Of a DNA stretch of 64,000 nt, positions 57,958-64,000 are shown piece by piece. Under the pieces are notes generated by a model, which searched no databases, had not been told where the DNA came from, and saw nothing but the letters and a program-made list of their open reading frames with translations. Both the position numbers and the translations under genes were made by a program. Location of the stretch: contig NC_084831.1 in NCBI RefSeq assembly GCF_033115175.1, positions 14,051,138 through 14,115,137 on the forward strand, written 5' to 3'. The stretch comes from Lepus europaeus. Taxonomy: Eukaryota > Chordata > Mammalia > Lagomorpha > Leporidae. How positions within the stretch are numbered: the first letter of the stretch is position 1; the number at the start of each line of letters is the position of its first letter.

Positions 57958-58173
57958 CAAGGGCATTTCAAGAAGTTTATGCAAGATGGAATTCGAAGAG
58001 AAGTTTATTTTGTGCAAAGAAAATTGAAATCCATGCATTACTTTCTTCTACTACGCATTTTCCGGGAGCTTTGTGAAGGCTGCTCATACTCACGGATTTC
58101 TAAAATGTTTTGCACCAAAATAAAATCATCTTCCCGTTCCGTTTTCCACAAACTTTTTTTTTAAGTACCCTCG
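57958..58173. mobile_element. mariner-like short element, full length
   Basis: 216 bp with ends CAAGGGCATTTCAAGAAG and AAGTACCCTCG, followed by TA. Best preserved internal text (GAAATCCATGCATTAC, TTTTGCACCAAAATAAAATC). Confidence 0.65.
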
Positions 58174-58383
58174 TACAGTTTATTTCCTTCAGGAACAAAA
58201 TGGAGGAAAATTTGGCAGGTTGGGATTGACCAGGCAGAGTTAGCTTGACCGGTATCCCCAACACACATGATCGCTGCAGAGCAACGAGATAGGTGGCAGC
58301 CAGGGGACACCCCGGCCAGCCCAGCAGCCGAAGGAAGGAGATGCATGGATGGTTTTGGACAGGGTATCCAGAGAAAAGCAGAG

Positions 58384-58480
58384 CTATTAATTGTTTTAAT
58401 TAAGAGGAGCCACAGCTGAAAAGGTCACTGTTTCACTAGCTGTTGCGGTCGAAGTGAGCTAATTAGAACTAATTGTCATG
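58384..58480. promoter_or_regulatory. cluster of TAATT/AATTA homeodomain-type motifs
   Basis: ATTAATTGTTTTAATTAAG and GCTAATTAGAACTAATTGTC within 90 bp of AT-rich unique sequence flanked by GC-rich DNA. Candidate conserved enhancer; motif-only evidence. Confidence 0.3.
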
Positions 58481-58680
58481 TCTCTGTGGGGGTGCGGCCG
58501 CCGATCCCGCTGGCGTGGTGAGAAGCCCTGGTTCCGTGGCAGGAACGCGCCGTTCCTGTCCTGCCTCCTTCGCCCTCCCTTGGCCGCTGCCCTTCAGTCC
58601 ACTTGCTCAAGCCCGGCCCCTGATCTGAAGGCAGAGGACAAACCAAGGCGGCGTCTCGTGGCCTGATTAACCAAGCTCCC

Positions 58681-58975
58681 GGGGCAGGCAGGTGGCACAG
58701 CAGTGGGATGCACGCACCCCGTACTGAAGCGCCTGCGCACGAGTCCTGGCTCCACTGCCGAGTCCAGCTTCCGGCTACTGTGCACCCCCCAGGAGGCAGC
58801 AGGTGATGGCTCAAGTACTGTGGACCCCGCCAATTGTTGGAGATCCGAATGGAGTTCCTGTCTGCTGGCTTCAGCCTGGCCCAGCCCCTGGCCCGGCGTG
58901 TGGGGAGGGAACGAGCAATCAGAAGATGCCTCTGTGTCTCAGTCTCTGCCTTTCAAATAAAATTCCAGTAAACCT
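58681..58975 (+). mobile_element. old CSINE
   Basis: GGGCAGGCAGGTGGCACAGCAG, CACGAGTCCTGGCTCCACTGCC, CTTTCAAATAAAATTCC; diverged. Confidence 0.72.
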
Positions 58976-60030
58976 GCTACTTTCATAATCTCCATGCCCA
59001 CGTGATCTTTGCAACGACGGGGTCTGTACGGTGAGGCCTTGGTCTTTAGTGCCCAGGCTCCTGTCTGACATCTGCTCTCTGACGGGAGACTGGGGCGTGA
59101 TCCAGGGTCCACTCTGGCTGGTGAGTACCCCGGATGTCAGCTGGGCCTGCTCAGGGCCTCCCCATGGGTACCAAGAAGCACCTGACACCTGCAGACAGAC
59201 TTGGCAGGGTGGCACCTCCCATGCACCCGGGCACCGGGCAGCACAGTGTGGAAGCTGTCTCTGCCCCCAGCCCCAGGGGTGCCGTGGGTGCACCCCAGGC
59301 TAGATTCAAGCCCACCAGGTCCTGAAGACCCCGGATCTGGACACCTGGGCTCTCTGTGCAGGGCTCCACAGCCTCAGCCTGCTCTTTCCCTGTTGAACCG
59401 AGTTCCCAGCTGGCCTTCATCAAATTCGCGGGGGCTGCAACACATCCTTTCAACAAATAATCTTTAGGAAGCCCCGGGGATGCGAGGCACGTGTTGAGCG
59501 CCTCAGTGAGCAGATCAGGCCCCAAGTGGAGGGCACGTGCCGGTCAGGTGGGCGGAGGCCAAGAGCTCTGCACCGTGCACAGTGCAGAGGGGAGGGGGGG
59601 CCCAGGGCAGCCCGGGCAGGCGGAGGTGGGCAGAGGTGAGTCTGTGAAGGAGACAAGGGAGCCAGGGCATGACTCGGGGTGGGGGGAAGGGAGTTCCTGG
59701 CCGATGGGACAAGGAAGTCCCCGGGGTGAGCGTGGCCACAGTGTGGCTGGGGCAAGGGACGGATGGCGCCGTCAGAGGTGGGGTAGGCGACAGGCACTGT
59801 GACGCTGGGTCTCAGGAGAGCTGTAGGGTGCTGAGTGGGGGTGGGGCGGGATGTCCGTGTCCAGCTCAGCTCAGCGTGCTGGGCGGTCCAGGCGCAGAAA
59901 GCGGAAGGCCAGGTGGAGGTTTCTCGGTGGCACCAGGTGAGGGCTGGGAACCAGGACGGTGGCCACAGGTGTCGCGAGACGTTCCCAGCTTCCGAGTGTG
60001 GAATCTGTTTACTTAAAAGGGATATTTGGG
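58976..60030. other. intergenic DNA
   Basis: Unique GC-rich sequence; nothing recognised. Open frames up to 211 codons lack domain signatures. Confidence 0.5.
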
Positions 60031-60352
60031 GGCCAGCGCTGTGGTATAGCGGGTAAAGCCACCGCCTGCAGAGCCGGCATCCCATGTGGGCCCTGGTTCA
60101 AATCCAGGCTGCTCCACTTCCCATCCAGCTCTCTGCTATGGCCTGGGAAAGCAGTAGAAGATGGCCCAAGTGCTTGGGCCCCTGCACCCACATGGGAGAC
60201 CTGGAGGAGGCTCCTGGCTCCTGGCTTCGGATCGGCATAGCTCTGGCCATTGTGGCCAACTGGGGAGTGAACCAGCGGATGGAAGACCTCTCTCTCTCTC
60301 TCTCTCTCTCTGTAACTCTGTCTTTCAAATAAATAAGTAAATCTTTTAAAAA
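60031..60352 (+). mobile_element. CSINE2-like, well preserved
   Basis: GGGGCCAGCGCTGTGGTATAGCGGG to CTTTCAAATAAATAAGTAAATC; followed by an unusual G10 run at 60353-60362. Confidence 0.9.
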
Positions 60353-60362
60353 GGGGGGGGGG

Positions 60363-61333
60363 AGACAGGATACTTAATTTCCATCATGCTATTCCTCATC
60401 TTCCCAAATTCTTTTTCGAGGCTGTAACAGCTCACTAGTACAGAATCCGTTACATCCTGCCCCCCAAACCAAACACATGCTCTCCTTTCAGTAGAAAATT
60501 AGAGACGATTAAAGAGGAAAATCAAACTGCCCCACAGCCCTTTCTGTTGGAGCGCACCGTTTGTTCACCTTTGGCACAGGCGCTTTTGTTCTTAAAGGGT
60601 TAAAGGTGCGTATTGCACATGGCTTCCTCACCAACAGTCCCACGCACGCTCCCAGCGTTTGTAATCCTGGCAAAGACAGGATTATTTATATTACCTACAC
60701 CCTTCCTCAGCGTGTCTCCGATCTTCGCGATTATTTGTAATATTTGTAATATTCAGTATGGTGGCTCCCGGAATGATTCAATGGCTTCTCTTTGATGGAA
60801 CACGTCTGCATGTTTGCAGGGTGTTGTGCAAGAAGTCAATGCTGGAATCTTCACTTATGTAGCTTCTGGCGCCTTTTGAATTCTTTCCTTAGAGCACAAG
60901 CCCAGGAGTAGGCTAGCAGGTCAAATTCTATGAGAATTTTTATGCAGTTTCCTTAGTAGGTCAAAGGGCTGTTTAGCAAGGCACATAACAATGTTGTTGC
61001 AATATCTTCAGTTCTAAGCTTGCTACCTTTTATAATTTCCCCCCAATTTTGTTGATTGAAAATAGAAATTGAAATTTTAAAAAATTCTGCTTATCATTCA
61101 GTACTTCTAAGTACTAATGTTTTCCATGACTTTCAACACATTTTTAATGCTAGAATGAAAAACTGAAAACACATTTGTTGCCGTAACCTGGGACACTATT
61201 CTGATTAAAGCTAGGGACAGCTGGGGGATTGAGAAAGAAATGCATTTGCTCTTATTATTCATATTCCTAGAAAGCATTACACTCTTCAAAATATAAATGG
61301 TCTTCTATGCATGTCAGATTTGAATCTCAAAAT
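60363..61333. other. AT-rich intergenic DNA
   Basis: About 1 kb of AT-rich unique-looking text between SINEs; may be old LINE sequence but I see no diagnostic motif. Confidence 0.4.
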
Positions 61334-61622
61334 TTGTTGTCTATTTGAGGCAGGGAGAGGGTACGGAGAGAGGTCCCATTCACTAGTCACTCCCCGAATG
61401 CCTGCCGCAGCCAGGACTGGCCACGGCTGATGCTGGGAGCCGGGAATTCAATCCAGGCCTCCCACGTGGACGGAAGACCCCTGGTCACTCAGGCCATCAC
61501 TGCTGCCTCCCGTAGTCCCCATTAGCAGGAAACAAGAGTCAGGGATTGGAGCAGGGTATCGAACACAGGTTCTCTAGTGCGGGACACAGCTGTGTCTGAA
61601 CCACTGAGCTAAGCACCTGTTC
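61334..61622 (-). mobile_element. old CSINE, minus strand
   Basis: TCTATTTGAGGCAGGGAGAGGG, CATTCACTAGTCACTCCCCGAATGCC, GGGAACCACTGAGC-type end; the simple tail is lost. Confidence 0.65.
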
Positions 61623-61802
61623 TTGTGTAACTTTTCAATGGATCAAGTCCTATTTAAATGTCATTGCACTGAGCCAACACACTGGACATGCACTTGCCCG
61701 ACACAGGACCTGACGAGGACTCAGAGTGGGCGGGAAGAGCCCTGTGAATCAGGGAATGGCAGATGGGGTGAGCACACAGACACTTCAGAAAGTGTTGGTA
61801 CA

Positions 61803-62133
61803 GGGGCCGGCGCTGTGGCGCAGCGGGTTAACACCCTGGCCTGAAGCACCGGCATCCCATATGGGTGCCAGTTCTAGTCCCGGCTGCTTCCCTTCTGATC
61901 TAGCTCTCTGCTATGGCCTGGGAGAGCTCTGGAAGATGGCCCAAGTCCTTGGGCCCCTGCACCCACGTAGGAGACCCGGAAGAAGCTCCTGGCTTCTGGC
62001 TTCGGATCGGCGCAGCTCCTGCCATTTCAGCCATCTGGGGAGTGAACCAGCGGATGGAAGACCTCTCTCTCTGTTTCTACCTCTCTCTGTAACTCTTTCA
62101 AATAAATAAAATAAATCTTTTTTAAAAAAAAGG
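61803..62133 (+). mobile_element. CSINE2-like, near consensus
   Basis: GGGGCCGGCGCTGTGGCGCAGCGGG to CTTTCAAATAAATAAAATAAATC. AAAGTGTTGGTACA before and GAAGTGTTGGTACA after the tail are the probable target-site duplication. Confidence 0.93.
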
Positions 62134-62160
62134 AAGTGTTGGTACAAAGTTTGGGTACAA

Positions 62161-62476
62161 GGGTGTCAGCATTGTGGTGCCATGGGTTAAGGCACCACCT
62201 ACAACACTGGCACCCTGTAAGAGCACCTGTCCAAGTCCCAGCTGTTCTACTTCTGCTAATGTGCCCAGAAAGACAGTGGAAGATGGCCCAAGTGCTTGGG
62301 TCGCTGCACCCATGTGGGAGACCCGGATGGAGTTCCAGATTCCTGGCTTTGGCCAGACCCAGCCCTGGCTGCTGTGGCCGTTTGGAGAATGAGCCAGCAG
62401 ACGACAATCTCCCACTCTCCCTCTGTCTCACCTTCTCACTCTCTGTCATGTCTTTCGAATAAGTAAAATAAAAATT
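62161..62476 (+). mobile_element. CSINE, diverged
   Basis: GGTGTCAGCATTGTGGTGCCATGGG to CTTTCGAATAAGTAAAATAAAAATTTGG. Confidence 0.8.
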
Positions 62477-62484
62477 TGGTACAG

Positions 62485-63163
62485 GGGCCAGCACTGTGGC
62501 ATAGCGGGTAAAGCCTGCCCCTGTAGTACTGGCATCCCATATGGGCGCCAGTTCGATTCCCAGCTGCTCCATTTCCATCCAGCTCTCTGCTATGGCCTAG
62601 GAAAGCAGTAGAAGATGGCCCAAGCCGGCGCCGCGGCTCACTAGGCTAATCCTCCGCCTTGCGGCGCCGGCACACCGGATTCTAGTCCCGGTCGGGGCAC
62701 CGATCCTGTCCCGGTTGCCCCTCTTCCAGGCCAGCTCTCTGCTGTGGCCAGGGAGTGCAGTGGAGGATGGCCCAAGTGCTTGGGCCCTGCACCCCATGGG
62801 AGACCAGGAGAAGCACCTGGCTCCTGCCATCGGATCAGCGCGGTGCGCCGGCCGCAGCGCGCCTACCGCGATGGCCATTGGTGGGTGAACCAACGGCAAA
62901 AGGAAAACCTTTCTCTCTGTCTCTCTCTCACTGTCCACTCTGCCTGTCAAAAATAAAAAAAAAAAAGAAGATGGCCCAAGTCCTTGGGGCCCTGCATCCA
63001 CATGGGAGACCTGGAAGAAGATCCTGGCTCCTGGCTTCGGATCAGCACAGCTCTGGCCATTGTAGCCAACTTGGGGGTGAACCAGCAGATCAAAGACTCT
63101 ATCTCTCTCTCTCTGCCTCTGCCTCTCTATAACTCTCCCTTTCAAATAAGTAAAATAAAATTT
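62485..63163 (+). mobile_element. CSINE2-like split by a nested SINE
   Basis: Left part 62485-62624 (GGGGCCAGCACTGTGGCATAGCGGG to AAGATGGCCCAAG) continues at 62966-63163 (AAGATGGCCCAAGTCCTTGG to CTTTCAAATAAGTAAAATAAAATTTGG). Confidence 0.92.
62625..62965 (+). mobile_element. CSINE3-like nested in CSINE2-like host
   Basis: Starts CCGGCGCCGCGGCTCACTAGG, ends CTGCCTGTCAAAAATAAAAAA. AGAAGATGGCCCAAG at 62610-62624 is exactly repeated at 62966-62980. Confidence 0.95.
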
Positions 63164-63170
63164 GGTACTA

Positions 63171-63325
63171 ACATACTTGGAAATCCATGCACAGTTTTTT
63201 TTTCATAACACACACTGTCCGTGGACGTTTGAAGACCCCTCATATTCATGGATTCAAAATCTTCTGCACCAAAACAAACCTATCTTTGAATTCCATTTTC
63301 CACGAACTTTCTGAAATAGGCTTGA
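63171..63325. mobile_element. mariner-like element, partial
   Basis: GGAAATCCATGCACAG, TTTTGAATTCCATTTTCC-type text and CTTTCTGAAATAGGCTTG; left end missing. Confidence 0.5.
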
Positions 63326-63945
63326 ATGCCTGGTGAGTCCTGTAGTAGCCTCTTATCTCACTTAGCGATAGCCACTGTCTTCTCACGCCTTTTAATCCAG
63401 GCTTCAAAGGACAGCGTGGAAGAGGCGCGAGAGGCCGATGGAGGGAAAGACCCAGTCGGCTCCACCACCACCATTTGCATCTGTTGCCCTTTACACGGGC
63501 AAGGGCCGCTGGCGAGAGGCTCCTGGGATGTAGAGAAAGTGCTCTCAGACTGGGCCCAGGCTGGCCGGGCTGAGCTTGCCAAGGCGTGCGGTACCAACCT
63601 GCCAACCTGGCCAAACGCATCGGTCCCATCCTCCAGAAAGTCCAAGGAGCGAGCCACAGACCCCTGCAGTCACCCAGGCCGCCCCTCCCTTCTCGGCAGG
63701 AGCAGGGGATAAACTGGGGCGGGGGCTGGGAGTCTCAGACCCCGGGGATACACCTTGGTGGGGCCGGGTCACCCAGCGGCTTTTGAGTTGCAAGACCGCG
63801 TCCGGTAAGCACTAACTGAATAACAGATCTTACAAGTGGGCACCGGCACTGGAAAGCTCCTGCAGCCGTTAGATATGATCTTCCCCAGATCTCCTGAGTC
63901 AGAGGGTCTGGGGCTGGACGCTGGGAACTGCTCCTGTATCGTTTT
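63326..63945. other. intergenic DNA
   Basis: Unique; no feature recognised. Confidence 0.5.
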
Positions 63946-64000
63946 TAACGATCTATTTATTTATTTTTTGTGAAAGGCAGAATGCCTGAGAGGGAGGGAG
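63946..64000 (-). mobile_element. CSINE, cut by window end
   Basis: ATCTATTTATTTATTTTTTGTGAAAGGCAGAATG and GAGAGGGAGGGAG are the tail and GA tract of a reverse copy that continues beyond the window. Confidence 0.75.

Noticed and set aside
60031-63163. tRNA-like A/B box sequences in this SINE cluster as tRNA genes
   Set aside because: They are the 5' parts of tRNA-derived CSINEs, embedded in the SINE body, without an intact cloverleaf.

Overview
This window is mammalian nuclear DNA, most likely rabbit (Oryctolagus cuniculus) or a close lagomorph. The organism call rests on more than 30 copies of the tRNA-derived 'C repeat' SINEs (CSINE), which are characteristic of lagomorphs. The gene content is the right-hand part of the secretory phospholipase A2 group II cluster and its neighbour: PLA2G2F (+), PLA2G2C (-), then UBXN10 (+). 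This is the order and orientation I know from human 1p36, so PLA2G2D would be expected just outside the left edge. No bacterial, phage or CRISPR-type feature is present.

Layout. 1-15.1 kb is intergenic and SINE-dense; 7.3-10.6 kb is an old L1 in antisense broken up by younger SINEs. 15.1-19.2 kb holds PLA2G2F in five coding exons (211 residues). 19.2-29.1 kb is GC-rich intergenic DNA dominated by two adjacent tandem arrays: thirteen 20-bp units, then about 2.3 kb of a 16-bp G-rich minisatellite with a 646-bp higher-order duplication. 29.1-41.2 kb is PLA2G2C on the minus strand (four coding exons, 152 residues). Its 7.8 kb last intron contains a 0.9 kb TG-rich tract, two Tigger-like DNA transposons each interrupted by a small mariner-like element, and two near-perfect RFX X-box palindromes. 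41.2-53.3 kb is intergenic or UBXN10 upstream DNA, with a candidate UBXN10 promoter near 49.5 kb. 53.3-54.2 kb is the single coding exon of UBXN10. 54.2-64 kb is intergenic with a SINE cluster at 60-63.2 kb, including a SINE inserted into another SINE with a 15-bp target duplication.

The two phospholipases are secreted, Ca2+-dependent, His/Asp dyad enzymes with the same intron positions and phases, as expected of tandem duplicates. UBXN10 is unrelated: a UBX-domain p97/VCP adaptor implicated in cilium assembly. I found no evidence for a new multi-gene system. The most unusual items are the G-rich array, a duplicated splice donor in PLA2G2F, the apparently intact PLA2G2C, and the X-box motifs around the ciliary gene. 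Exon boundaries were assigned by eye from splice consensus, phase and family knowledge, and no alignment was run. Very long open frames over the tandem repeats and TG tract are artefacts.
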